64,000 bases of DNA, from contig NZ_CP054932.1 in the NCBI RefSeq assembly GCF_013364275.1, positions 3,720,001 through 3,784,000 of the forward strand, read 5' to 3'. The number at the start of each line of letters is the position of its first letter. Position 1 is the stretch's first letter. The translations under genes were made by a program, and so were the position numbers. Positions 1 through 8,509 of this stretch are shown here, one piece after another. Under the pieces are notes generated by a model. That model was given only the letters and a program-made list of their open reading frames with translations, was not told where the DNA came from and searched no databases. The DNA comes from Actinomadura sp. NAK00032 (lineage in GTDB: Bacteria; Actinomycetota; Actinomycetes; Streptosporangiales; Streptosporangiaceae).

Positions 1-4
1 CGCA

Positions 5-886
5 TCACGCTCGTCCCTCCTCGCCGGAGAGCAGGCCGTGCCCGTCCAGCCAGGCGACGAGCGAGGAGGCGATGGCCGCGGGCTGCTCCTCGGGGGTGTG
101 GTGGCCGGCCGCCCCGTGCGTCTCGATCTCCAGAGCGGACATGTGCGCGGCGCACCAGTCGATGATCCGGGTGCTCATCATCGTGCTCTCGCCGGGTGCG
201 AAGGCGATCAGGAGTTTGGGCACGTCCGCGCTGCCGGCCAGCCACCGGCCGTAGGCCTCGACTCTGGCGACGACGTCGGCGGGCTCGCCGTCCAGCGGCA
301 TCGACCGCGGCCATTGGAGCAGCGGCACCCTGCTGCGGCGGGTGGGGTAGGGGCGGCCGTAGACGGCGAGGTCCTCCTCGCTCAGCCCGGGGACGGTGCG
401 CGGCAGCGCCTGCTCGATGAAGGCGTTCTCCTCCAGCACCATCGCCTCGCCGGCCCCGGGCGTCCGCATCGCTTCGAACAGCGGGCGGGCACCGGCGGGG
501 AACTCCTCCCACGACATCGGCTTCACGATCGTCTCGGTGAACGCGATGCCGCGCACCCGTCCGGGGTGGCGGGCGGCCCAGTCGAAGGCGAGCGCGCCGC
601 CCCAGTCATGCCCGACCAGGACGACCCGGTCGAGTCCGAGGGCGTCGAACCAGGCGTCGAGGTACCGCGCGTGGTCGTCGAAGGAGTAGGCGATATCGGG
701 CTTGCCGGACTCGCCCATGCCGATCAGGTCGGGCGCCAGGCACCGCCCGGCGGATCCGACGACGGGCAGGACGTGCCGCCAGAGGTACGACGACGTGGGG
801 TTTCCGTGCAGGAAGACCATCGGGGCGGGCCCTCGGCCGACCTCCCGGTAGAAGATCGTCGAATCCAGGGCGGGTGTGGTGGGCAT
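5..886 (-). CDS. Haloalkane dehalogenase (alpha/beta hydrolase fold)
   Basis: A 293-residue alpha/beta hydrolase. It carries the oxyanion motif HGNPTSSYLWR (about residues 27-37) and the nucleophile elbow GHDWGG, with Asp instead of Ser. That combination, plus a C-terminal HH before the last helix, is the signature of the DhaA/LinB type of haloalkane dehalogenase, which hydrolyses carbon-halogen bonds through an Asp ester. The start at 886 matches family length. It is divergent from a MarR regulator whose promoter region holds paired palindromes, so the two are probably co-regulated by that protein. It probably lies outside the peptide cluster. An epoxide hydrolase is the nearest alternative, since it also uses Asp, but the Asn in HGNP favours dehalogenase. 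Confidence 0.8.
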   Translation of the reverse strand: MPTTPALDSTIFYREVGRGPAPMVFLHGNPTSSYLWRHVLPVVGSAGRCLAPDLIGMGESGKPDIAYSFDDHARYLDAWFDALGLDRVVLVGHDWGGALAFDWAARHPGRVRGIAFTETIVKPMSWEEFPAGARPLFEAMRTPGAGEAMVLEENAFIEQALPRTVPGLSEEDLAVYGRPYPTRRSRVPLLQWPRSMPLDGEPADVVARVEAYGRWLAGSADVPKLLIAFAPGESTMMSTRIIDWCAAHMSALEIETHGAAGHHTPEEQPAAIASSLVAWLDGHGLLSGEEGRA

Positions 887-913
887 GGAGTTCTCCCCGG
901 AGCGGTGACATAC

Positions 914-959
914 TAGACAGGTACCTGACCAACATAAAAAGTAGACAGGAGCCTGTCAA
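914..959. promoter_or_regulatory. Paired palindromic operators in the dehalogenase/marR divergent promoter
   Basis: Two copies of a TAGACAGG-nn-CCTGnC element lie between the divergent genes. The copy at 942-959 (TAGACAGGAGCCTGTCAA) is nearly symmetric; the copy at 914-931 has a weaker right arm. Centres are 28 bp apart. The right-hand copy overlaps the marR ribosome-binding site (AGGAG, about 947-951), so binding would block marR translation initiation or transcription. This is the usual arrangement for MarR autoregulation; binding itself is inferred. Confidence 0.6.
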
Positions 960-960
960 T

Positions 961-1458
961 ATGCGGGAAGACCCCTCGTTGCGGCGATCGAGGCTGTCGC
1001 TGCTCCTGCGCCTGCTCCACCGCGAGTACACCGTCGGCATCGAGGCGGCTCTGGCGGAGGCGGGCTTCGGCGACATCCGGTCCGGGGACGCCAAGGTGTT
1101 CCCGTTCGTCCCGCCGGAGGGCATCACCGTCCGCGACCTGGCCCTTCGCGCGGGCGTGCGCAAGCAGACCATGGCGCAGTCGGTCGACCAGCTCGAGCGG
1201 TCCGGCTACCTGGAACGGCGCCCCAACCCCAGTGACGGCCGGTCCCGGCTGATCGTGCTCACCGACCGGGGCAGGGCGGTCCAGCCGGCGGCGGCCGGCG
1301 CGGGGGACCGGATCGAACGGCGCTGGGCCGACCTGACCAGTCCCGAGGACTTCGAGGCCCTCCGCACCCTGCTGCTCGGCCTCCTGACCCGCATCGGCGA
1401 GACGGCCCCCGGCGCCGCCGAGCGCCTGACCTCGATCGACGAGGGCCGGCTCGCCTGA
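961..1458 (+). CDS. MarR-family transcriptional regulator
   Basis: A 165-residue protein starting at ATG 961, ten bases after AGGAG. The longer open frame to 874 would run through the operators and is less likely. The winged helix-turn-helix reads ITVRDLALRAGVRKQTMAQS followed by a wing of the form LERSGYLERRPNPSDGRSR, which is diagnostic of MarR. These proteins act as homodimers that release DNA on binding a small ligand. Divergence from a haloalkane dehalogenase suggests control of that gene by a halogenated or hydrophobic ligand, which is inference. It converges with the radical SAM gene that ends at 1493. Confidence 0.85.
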   Translation: MREDPSLRRSRLSLLLRLLHREYTVGIEAALAEAGFGDIRSGDAKVFPFVPPEGITVRDLALRAGVRKQTMAQSVDQLERSGYLERRPNPSDGRSRLIVLTDRGRAVQPAAAGAGDRIERRWADLTSPEDFEALRTLLLGLLTRIGETAPGAAERLTSIDEGRLA

Positions 1459-1492
1459 CGAGGGACTCGGGCGAGCCGCCGGGAAGCGCCGT

Positions 1493-3427
1493 TCAGGACG
1501 CCGGGCGGGACGGGACGGGTGTCAGGTCCAGCAGCACGCGGTGCGGGGCGCCGGCGGGCGGTTCTGGTTCGGGCTCGTCCTCGGCGTCCACCGCGACCAG
1601 GCTGATGTAGCCGCCCGACTCCTCGAACAGCAGGCCGTGCTCGGTGAACCGCGCCAGCGCGGCCCGTACCCGCTCGACCGGGACGTCCAGCTCGGCGGCG
1701 AACTTCTCGGGACGCTTCGGGGAGGCCAGCCGGCGCAGCATGTCCTCCTCGTCCGGCTCGACCGGGATCCAGCGGCGGTCGCCGAACCTGGTGTCGAGCA
1801 CGCCCGGGGACCCGGCGCCGCCGGCGAGCAGGGCGAGCCGCGGCCGTTCGCCGTTCTTCCAGGAGTCCTGCCAGGCGGTGGACAGCCGCTGCAGTTCCGC
1901 CAGCCATTCGACCGACTGGACCTGGTAGGGCGCGAGGTTCTCGTCGACGAAGAAGTACGCCAGCTCGAACAGCCTGTCCTCCGGGACGGCCGGGTAGCAG
2001 AGCCGGTAGAAGTCCAGCGGGTGCAGGTCGAGCCCGTACTCCTCCCGCTTGGTGAAGTACGGACTGTAGCGGTCGAACCGGACGAGGAACGCGCCGTCCG
2101 GCGGCGGGAGGTGCACCAGCTTGGGCATCTCGTCCGCGTACTTGCGGTAGACCCCCTCCTCCTCGCCGGGGAATCCGAGCAGCAGGTTCCAGATCGGTTC
2201 GACGCCGTACTTCAGGCACTTCTGCAGGAACTGCAGGTTGAGGAAGGACGTGGTGCCCTTCGCCATGAGCTTCAGCGTCGAGGTCGCCAGCGCCTCGATG
2301 CCCGGCTGCACCACGGTCACCCCGGCCTGCGCCATCGTCCGGAAGTCGCGGTCGGCGACCGGCACCTTCACCTCGTAGAACAGTTCGGCGCCCGGGGGCG
2401 GGTCCAGCCGCGGGAAGACGTCCCGGACGTAGTTGCGCGGCATGATGTTGTCGGTCCCGGCGAAGGTCGTGCACCAGGGCGCGAACGAGAACAGCCAGCG
2501 GAACTGCTCCACCGCCTTCTCGGGCGCCATCGCGCGGTACCCCATGCCCATCCCGTTCAGGCCGCAGAACGTGCAGTGCGACCGCTCGCCCCACCAGCAG
2601 CCGCGGGACGTCTCGAAGTACAGGGTCGGCTCGGCCTTGCCGGCGCCCCGGCGCAGCTCGTCCTGCGCCGCCGTGAACTTGTCGACGAAGCTCTCGTACT
2701 CGGGCCGGACGTAGTCGTCGATGTCGCGGTCCCGGCCGATCGCGCCGCCGAACCTCGGCTGCGCGGCGTTCCGCCGGGAGATCACGCCGGGGATGGCGTC
2801 GGCGCGCTCCGGCTCGCCTTCCAGGACGCACTTCACGAACTGGGGGAAGGTGTGCAGGGCGGGCCCGGAGAAGACGTAGTCGAGGGACGTGACGTGCTCC
2901 GCCAGCACCGTGCCCATGGGCGACTCGCAGTTCGCCCCGCCCATGACCGTGATCACTTCCGGGGCGCGCTCCTTGATCAGCCGGGCCATCGCGATGTTCG
3001 GCAGGTTCTGCGAGAACATCGAGGTGAACCCGACGATGTCGGCCTCGGCCAGCCGGTACTCCTCGATCGTCCGCGCGCAGAACGCGGCGAGCCGGCTCCT
3101 GATCCGCAGCAGCTTGGCGCGGAACTCGGCCGACCGGTCGCCGGCGAAGTAGCGCTGGAAGTACCGGCCCGCGTTGTCCGGGAAATCGGGGAATGCCAGG
3201 CTGCGGAACAGCCATTCGCCGATGCCGGTGGTCAGATGGTCGTACTCGTTCGCGAACAGCTTGTATTCGCCCGCGCCGAAGAGCAGCGCGAAGTCGATGT
3301 TCACGTACCGGATGTCGATCTGCACCGCGGCACCGAACTCCCGGGCCGTGTGCGCGGCGAGCTGGCTCAGCGCGACGGACGGCCGGTCATAGTCCGCGAA
3401 CGGCATGTTGATCAGGGCGATCCGCAT
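1493..3427 (-). CDS. Radical SAM protein of the RiPP-maturation 1 type (B12-like N-terminus, CX7CX2C)
   Basis: A 644-residue protein. The chosen start (ATG 3427, MRIALINMPFADYDRPS) has GGAG eight bases upstream; an in-frame start at 3481 has less support. Residues about 120-200 resemble a cobalamin-binding fold (ADIVGFTSMFSQN, VMGGANCES). The cluster motif is SRGCWWGERSHCTFCGLNG with C277, C285 and C288, so CX7CX2C rather than the usual CX3CX2C. That motif marks the family annotated as ribosomal peptide maturation radical SAM protein 1, several members of which are B12-dependent C-methylases. A winged-helix-like C-terminal segment (about 560-620) follows. There is no precursor-peptide gene nearby, so in this NRPS setting it more likely alkylates an amino acid, keto acid or peptide. 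A C-methyltransferase role is inferred. The palindromic operator at 3540 lies upstream. Confidence 0.75.
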   Translation of the reverse strand: MRIALINMPFADYDRPSVALSQLAAHTAREFGAAVQIDIRYVNIDFALLFGAGEYKLFANEYDHLTTGIGEWLFRSLAFPDFPDNAGRYFQRYFAGDRSAEFRAKLLRIRSRLAAFCARTIEEYRLAEADIVGFTSMFSQNLPNIAMARLIKERAPEVITVMGGANCESPMGTVLAEHVTSLDYVFSGPALHTFPQFVKCVLEGEPERADAIPGVISRRNAAQPRFGGAIGRDRDIDDYVRPEYESFVDKFTAAQDELRRGAGKAEPTLYFETSRGCWWGERSHCTFCGLNGMGMGYRAMAPEKAVEQFRWLFSFAPWCTTFAGTDNIMPRNYVRDVFPRLDPPPGAELFYEVKVPVADRDFRTMAQAGVTVVQPGIEALATSTLKLMAKGTTSFLNLQFLQKCLKYGVEPIWNLLLGFPGEEEGVYRKYADEMPKLVHLPPPDGAFLVRFDRYSPYFTKREEYGLDLHPLDFYRLCYPAVPEDRLFELAYFFVDENLAPYQVQSVEWLAELQRLSTAWQDSWKNGERPRLALLAGGAGSPGVLDTRFGDRRWIPVEPDEEDMLRRLASPKRPEKFAAELDVPVERVRAALARFTEHGLLFEESGGYISLVAVDAEDEPEPEPPAGAPHRVLLDLTPVPSRPAS

Positions 3428-3539
3428 TGGGCACTCCGTCCGTGGCGACAGTTCGGTCTTTTCAGGGGAATGGCTCGGCACCGTCGAAGGCCGAGGCTTA
3501 CAGATGCCCTATCGGCGCGCAAGCGCGCGCCGGCCGGGC

Positions 3540-3557
3540 TGTCCCGGCGACGGGACA
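3540..3557. promoter_or_regulatory. Cluster palindromic operator, copy 1
   Basis: TGTCCCGGCGACGGGACA, with 7-bp arms TGTCCCG/CGGGACA perfectly inverted around four bases. It lies 113 bp upstream of the radical SAM start (3427, minus strand), in the gap after the reductase gene. Near-identical copies occur at 10835-10852 and 53224-53241, each in front of a cluster transcription unit. Confidence 0.65.
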
Positions 3558-3566
3558 CGCGGCCGC

Positions 3567-4556
3567 TCAGCCGAACGGGACGTCGCGGCCCCGGCCGAGC
3601 TCGCGGGCCCGGCGCGCGATGTGCAGCCCGGCCACCGCGTCCTCGACGGCGATGCCGAGCGACTTGAACAGGGTGATCTCGCCGGGGTCGCGGCGCCCCG
3701 CGGCGCGGCCGAGCAGCAGCTCGCCGATCTCGGCGCGGATCACCTCGGGGCCGAACCGGCCCGCCGCCACCGGGATCACGATCTCGCCGGCCTCGGCCAG
3801 CGCGGCCCGCCTGCCGTCGACGAACACCGCGCACCGCGCGACGAGGTCCGCCGTCAGCTCCCGCTTGTCGGGGAACGACGAGCCGACCGCGTTGACGTGC
3901 GCGCCGGGCGCGATGTGCGGGGCGTCCAGCAGCGGAGTGACGCTGCCGGTCACCGTGCAGACGAGGTCCGCGCCGTCGGCGGCCGCGGCCGGCGACGCCG
4001 CCGCGGTGACCGGGAACGGCAGCTCGCCGGCCGCCGCGGCGAACGCGGCCGCCCGCGCCGGGGTGCGGGACCAGACCCGCGCCTCGCGCAGCGTCCGGAC
4101 CTCGGCCATCGCCGCCAGGTGGCTGCGCGCCTGCACGCCCGCGCCGAGGATCGCGAGGACGCCCGCGTCCGGGCGGGCGAGCAGGTCGGTCGCCGCCGCG
4201 GACGCCGCCGCCGTGCGGATCGCGGTCACCGCGGCGCCGTCGAGCAGCGCCGCCGGCCGGCCGGTGCCGGCGTCGAAGACCATGACGAGCCCCGCGTTCA
4301 CCGGCAGCCCGCGCGCCGGATTCCCCGGTTTGACGGCGATCACCTTGATCCCGAAACCCGCGTCGGGCGCGTCCGCGGAAGGGCCGACATAGGACGGCAT
4401 CACCGCGTAGGCGTCGCCTTCGGGGGTGCGCAGCATGAGTCGCTGGGGTTGAATGACGGCACCGGCGCTGAACGACCGCAGCGCCGCACGCATCGACTCG
4501 ATCGATTCCTTCATCGGATACAGGGAACGCACGTCCCGCTCATCGAAAATGATCAT
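3567..4556 (-). CDS. Ornithine cyclodeaminase/mu-crystallin family protein, probably an imine reductase
   Basis: A 329-residue protein with the family layout: substrate-side K71 (FGIKVIAVKPGNPARG), R114, and the NAD(P) motif ILGAGVQARSH at about 136-146. The family includes ornithine and lysine cyclodeaminases, the Sbn-type diaminopropionate enzyme and ketimine reductases. The catalytic Asp of true cyclodeaminases (GGDCPGK in the Pseudomonas enzyme, from memory) is Ser here (GSSFPDK, S227), as in mu-crystallin, which is a ketimine reductase. I therefore favour NAD(P)H-dependent reduction of a cyclic or linear imine over ornithine to proline conversion. With piperazate genes in the cluster, a dehydro-piperazate or related imine is a possible substrate, but this is inference. 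It is divergent from the A-T gene at 4755. Confidence 0.7.
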   Translation of the reverse strand: MIIFDERDVRSLYPMKESIESMRAALRSFSAGAVIQPQRLMLRTPEGDAYAVMPSYVGPSADAPDAGFGIKVIAVKPGNPARGLPVNAGLVMVFDAGTGRPAALLDGAAVTAIRTAAASAAATDLLARPDAGVLAILGAGVQARSHLAAMAEVRTLREARVWSRTPARAAAFAAAAGELPFPVTAAASPAAAADGADLVCTVTGSVTPLLDAPHIAPGAHVNAVGSSFPDKRELTADLVARCAVFVDGRRAALAEAGEIVIPVAAGRFGPEVIRAEIGELLLGRAAGRRDPGEITLFKSLGIAVEDAVAGLHIARRARELGRGRDVPFG

Positions 4557-4754
4557 TACGCCTCCGGTTTGAGAATCGGCTCAGCCTGAGCCGGTGCGCG
4601 GACCGGAGTCAATAGTGGAAAATCGCACCCCGCTGGGGTAATCGTCATTGCACGATGGTTCGGGCGGCGCCGGGACATTCGCGTTCCAGGTTCCGGTGCC
4701 GCGGCTCCGCGCCGGGAATCCAGTTCACCGATCACGGAAGCGTGAGGCTTTCTC
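4557..4754. promoter_or_regulatory. Divergent promoter region between reductase and A-T cassette
   Basis: 198 bp separating two divergent cluster operons, locally less GC-rich around 4606-4660. It must hold both promoters. I could not pick convincing -35/-10 boxes. A GGGACA half of the cluster palindrome occurs near 4671 without its partner arm, so I do not call it an operator. Confidence 0.45.
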
Positions 4755-6581
4755 ATGCGTGCAGAAACCGGGAGTGCCACGCCGGCCGGGACGCTGCTCG
4801 GCCGCATCGAGCGCTGGGCGCGCGAGCGTCCGGACCTGCCCGCCGTGCGCAGCGGCGGCCGGGTCCTCGGCTACGGCGAGCTGGTGGCCGCGGCGGGGCG
4901 CCTCGCCGCCCGGCTGCGCCGCTCCGGCGTGGGCCGCGACACGCTCGTGCCGCTGTGGATGGAGGCGTCCCCCGAGCTGGTCGTCGCCGCCCTCGGGGTG
5001 CTGTCCGCCGGGGGCGCCTACGTCGGCATGGACGTGGACGACCCGGCCGACCGGGCGAAGGTGATCCTCGCCGACTGCGCGGCGCCCGTGGTGCTGACCA
5101 GCCGGGCGCTGGCGGGCGAGGTGCCCGCGTCCGGGGCCGAGGTCCTGATCGTGGAGGACCTGGCGGCCGGCGGCGGAGCGCCGCCCGCGGACCCGGACGT
5201 GCGGCCGGGAGACCTGTGCTACGTGACCTTCACCTCGGGGTCCACCGGAGTGCCGAAGGGCGTGCTGGTGGAGCACGGCGGCGTCGCCGGCCTGGTCTCC
5301 TGGTACGTCCGCGAGTTCGGGATCGCGCCCGGCGACCGGATGCCGCAGCTCGCCAGGCCGTCCTTCGACGGATGGGCGCTGGAGGTGTGGCCCTGCCTCG
5401 GCGGCGGCGCGACGCTGTGCCTCGCCGGCCGGCGGCTGCCGGGCTCCCCGCAGGACCTGGTGGACTGGCTGGTCCGCGAGCGCGTCACGGTCGGGTTCTT
5501 CACCACCGCGCTCGCCGTGCAGCTCCTCGACGCCCACTGGCCCGGGCCCGGCGGCGCGTTCCGGGCGATGCTGCTCGGCGGCGAGAAGCTGCCCGCGCCG
5601 CCCCGCGTCCACCCGCCGTTCGCGCTGCACCACGTGTACGGGCCCACCGAGACCACGATGCTCGCGACGTGCGGCGAGATCCCGGCGGACGCCCCGCGCG
5701 ACGCCTCGCCGCCGATCGGGCGGCCGCTGCCCGGGCTGACCGGCCACGTCCTCGACGAGCGCCGCCGCTCCGTCCCGGACGGCGCGCCGGGCGAACTCCA
5801 CATCGAGGGGGCCGCGGTCGCGCGCGGCTACCTCAACCGGCCGGCGCTCACCGCCGAGCGCTTCCGCGCCGGGGCCGCGCCCGGCTCCCGCGTGTACGCG
5901 ACCGGCGACCTCGTGCGCCGCCGCCCGGACGGCGCGCTGGAGTTCCTCGGCCGCACGGACGCGCAGATCAAGCTGCGCGGCTTCCGCATCGAGCCGGGCG
6001 AGATCGAGACGGCGATGCTGGCGGTGCCGGGCGTGGCCGGGGCCGCCGCCGTCGTCCACGAGCCGCCCGGGCGGCGCGACCCGGACGCGCGCCGCCTCGT
6101 CGGCTACTGGACGGCCGCGCGCGGCGCCGTCCCGCCGGACGCCGGGGAGATCACGGAACGGCTGGCGGAGCGGCTGCCGCACTACATGGTCCCGGCCGCG
6201 ATCGTCCGGCTGGACTCCCTGCCCCTCACCCCGCACGGCAAGACCGACCGCGCCGCGCTGGCCGCCCGCGAGCCGGCGCGGCCCGCCGAGCGGGAGACCG
6301 GCCGGGACCTGGCCTACCGGTCGGACACCGAGCGGGTGCTCGCCGAGGTGTGGGCCAAGGTGCTGGGCGTCCCGGAGGTCGGCCGCGACGACGGCTTCTT
6401 CGACCTCGGCGGCGACTCGCTGCTCGCGATGCGCGCGGCGGCGGAGGCGCGGCGGCGGGGGGTGCGGCTGGTCGCGGAGGACCTGTTCGAGACCGACGTG
6501 CTCGGCGAACTCGCCGCGGCCCTGGACGGGCGATCCGGCGAACCCGCCGGGGAGCCCGGCACCGTCCGGCCGGGGGTGTGA
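4755..6581 (+). CDS. Free-standing NRPS adenylation-carrier didomain (A-T), aliphatic substrate
   Basis: A 608-residue protein. The A domain spans about 10-510 ([30 protein letters not shown] with the catalytic Lys) and the carrier domain about 525-595 (FFDLGGDSLLAM, phosphopantetheine Ser). There is no condensation domain, so it loads an amino acid for modification on its own carrier. Aligned by hand to PheA, the pocket code is D-G-L-F-L-G-V-M-L-K, nearest to isoleucine-type codes (DGFFLGVVYK) and unlike proline codes. It is followed after 7 bp by a radical SAM gene, then an acyl-CoA dehydrogenase and a thioesterase II, all on one strand: an on-carrier tailoring cassette comparable to kutzneride ktzA-D/F or CmaA systems. 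The substrate call is tentative. Confidence 0.85.
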   Translation: MRAETGSATPAGTLLGRIERWARERPDLPAVRSGGRVLGYGELVAAAGRLAARLRRSGVGRDTLVPLWMEASPELVVAALGVLSAGGAYVGMDVDDPADRAKVILADCAAPVVLTSRALAGEVPASGAEVLIVEDLAAGGGAPPADPDVRPGDLCYVTFTSGSTGVPKGVLVEHGGVAGLVSWYVREFGIAPGDRMPQLARPSFDGWALEVWPCLGGGATLCLAGRRLPGSPQDLVDWLVRERVTVGFFTTALAVQLLDAHWPGPGGAFRAMLLGGEKLPAPPRVHPPFALHHVYGPTETTMLATCGEIPADAPRDASPPIGRPLPGLTGHVLDERRRSVPDGAPGELHIEGAAVARGYLNRPALTAERFRAGAAPGSRVYATGDLVRRRPDGALEFLGRTDAQIKLRGFRIEPGEIETAMLAVPGVAGAAAVVHEPPGRRDPDARRLVGYWTAARGAVPPDAGEITERLAERLPHYMVPAAIVRLDSLPLTPHGKTDRAALAAREPARPAERETGRDLAYRSDTERVLAEVWAKVLGVPEVGRDDGFFDLGGDSLLAMRAAAEARRRGVRLVAEDLFETDVLGELAAALDGRSGEPAGEPGTVRPGV

Positions 6582-6588
6582 CCGCGCG

Positions 6589-8505
6589 ATGCCCAGGACC
6601 GTCGCCCTCGTCGAGGTGCCGCTCTACCCGCACACGCTGCCGCTCGTGTCCGGCTACCTGCGGGCGTACGCGCTGCGCGACCCGGAGATCGCCGGGGCGT
6701 ACGCCTTCACCACCCACTCCCGGTCGGTCGCGCATCCCGCCGGCGACCTGGTTGCCGAGCTGGTCGCGCTGGACTGCGACGTCTACGCGCTGAGCTGCTA
6801 CCTGTGGAACATGCGCCGGATGAGCGCCGTCCTCGCCGCGCTGCGCGCGGCCCGCCCGGACGCCCGGTTCATCCTCGGCGGGCCGCAGGTGATGAACCGC
6901 ATCGCCGCGTACGTCGACCCGGTGGCGGAGAACGTGGCGGTCGCCGACGCCGAGGGCGAGACGGTGTTCGCCGCCTACCTGCGGGAGCTGGCCGCGCCGG
7001 AGCCCGACCTCGCCCGGGTGCCGGGCATCAGCTTCTGGCGGGACGGCGAGCTCGTCCGCACCCGGCGCCCGGACCGGATCAGGGAGCTGGACGACATCCC
7101 CTCCCCGTTCGCCGCCGGGATCTTCGACGGCGCAGACTACACGTTCGCCGTCGTCGAGACCAACCGGGGCTGCCCGTTCCGCTGCACCTACTGCTACTGG
7201 GGAGCGGCGACCAACGACAAGGTGCACCGCTGGGACCTGGACCGCGTGAAGGACGACCTGACCTGGCTCAGCGAGCACGGCGTGGAGAGCATCTTCCTCG
7301 CCGACGCCAACTGGGGCGCGCTGCCCCGCGACGTCGAGCTGACCCGGCACCTGGTGGCCTGCAAGGAGCGCAACGGGTACCCGCTCATGGTCAACTTGCA
7401 GGCCGCGAAGAACCGCCCGGACCGGGTCACCGAGATCACCGAGATCCTGGTGGCCGGGGGCATGCTGACCAGCCAGCCGGTGTCGCTCCAGACGGTCAGC
7501 CCGGACGCGCTGGCCATGGTCGACCGCTCGAACATCCGCGAGGCCACCTACATCGAGCTGCAGGACACCCTGCACGAGAAGAGCATCAGCTCCTACACCG
7601 AGCTGATCTGGCCGCTGCCCGGAGAGACGCTCGACTCGTTCCGGCAGGGCATCGGGCGGCTGTGCCGGATGGGCGCGGACGTGATCGTCACCTATCCGCA
7701 GCTGCTGCTGCCCAACACGCCGATGGAGCGGCAGGCGGACGCCCTCGGCATCGAGACCGTCCGGGTGGACGACGACACCTCCGAGGCGGACGTCGTGGTC
7801 GGCACCAGATGGGTGGACCGCGCCGGCTACGAGCGGGGCGTCTGGTTCTACTACGCCGTCGTCGTCGCCTACAACGCGCGCGCGGCGTTCCACACCGCCC
7901 GCCACCTGGAGGCCGCAGGGGTCCTCGACCAGGAGTCGCTGCTGGAGGAGGTCGCCCGCTGGTTCCGCGAGCACGCCGACCGCGAGCCGTGCCGCTTCCT
8001 GGCCGACTCGGTCGCCACGCTCGACAACTACGACATCAACAACGTCGGCAAGGTGCTGCACATGGTGATGCACTCGCACCGCGCCGAGGTGGACCGCCTG
8101 CTCCTGGAGTTCGTCCGCACCCTGCCGCGCTGGCGGGACGACCCGCTGCTGCGCGCCCTCTTCGAGCTCGACCTGCTGGCCCGGCCCTACGTCTACCGCG
8201 AGCCGGTCGCGCTGCCGGACGTCCCGCTCGACGAGGTCGCGGTCGTCCGCCGCGGGCGGTTCGACATCACCGCCGAGGTGCCGCGCGCGGCGGCGGAGGC
8301 GGCCGGCGTCACCGGCGTCCCGGACGGCGACCGGGTCACGGTCGTCATCGACCACCGCGGCCGCCGCAAGATGCCCTACCCGCGGCACCGCGGCCTGGAG
8401 CACAACGCCGCGTACTGCCAGGCGATGATGAACCGGATGCGGGACGTCCTGCCCGAGTGGCGGGCCGTCCGGCCCGCCGCGCCGACCGCCGCGCCCGCGG
8501 GGTGA
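6589..8505 (+). CDS. B12-binding-type radical SAM enzyme, NRPS carrier-linked cassette
   Basis: A 638-residue protein. Residues about 1-135 look like a cobalamin-binding domain (YALSCYLWN, FILGGPQV) without the DxHxxG base-off motif, as in class B B12 radical SAM enzymes. The [4Fe-4S]-SAM motif is RGCPFRCTYCYWG with C195, C199 and C202 (CX3CX2C). The C-terminal 250 residues I do not recognise. It lies between the A-T gene and an acyl-CoA dehydrogenase gene with gaps of 7 and 4 bp, so it almost certainly acts with them, probably on the carrier-bound aliphatic amino acid (C-methylation, cyclopropanation or rearrangement are all possible for the class). It occupies the place an iron halogenase holds in the kutzneride cyclopropane pathway. 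The specific reaction is unknown. Confidence 0.75.
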   Translation: MPRTVALVEVPLYPHTLPLVSGYLRAYALRDPEIAGAYAFTTHSRSVAHPAGDLVAELVALDCDVYALSCYLWNMRRMSAVLAALRAARPDARFILGGPQVMNRIAAYVDPVAENVAVADAEGETVFAAYLRELAAPEPDLARVPGISFWRDGELVRTRRPDRIRELDDIPSPFAAGIFDGADYTFAVVETNRGCPFRCTYCYWGAATNDKVHRWDLDRVKDDLTWLSEHGVESIFLADANWGALPRDVELTRHLVACKERNGYPLMVNLQAAKNRPDRVTEITEILVAGGMLTSQPVSLQTVSPDALAMVDRSNIREATYIELQDTLHEKSISSYTELIWPLPGETLDSFRQGIGRLCRMGADVIVTYPQLLLPNTPMERQADALGIETVRVDDDTSEADVVVGTRWVDRAGYERGVWFYYAVVVAYNARAAFHTARHLEAAGVLDQESLLEEVARWFREHADREPCRFLADSVATLDNYDINNVGKVLHMVMHSHRAEVDRLLLEFVRTLPRWRDDPLLRALFELDLLARPYVYREPVALPDVPLDEVAVVRRGRFDITAEVPRAAAEAAGVTGVPDGDRVTVVIDHRGRRKMPYPRHRGLEHNAAYCQAMMNRMRDVLPEWRAVRPAAPTAAPAG

Positions 8506-8509
8506 ACCG

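Noticed and set aside
1493..3566. A RiPP locus around the CX7CX2C radical SAM gene
   Set aside because: The adjacent gap is only 139 bp and holds no plausible precursor peptide or leader, and the other neighbours are NRPS-pathway genes.
4667..4676. CCGGGACA half-palindrome near the A-T promoter as a fourth cluster operator
   Set aside because: The opposite arm is absent, and single GGGACA strings occur elsewhere by chance.
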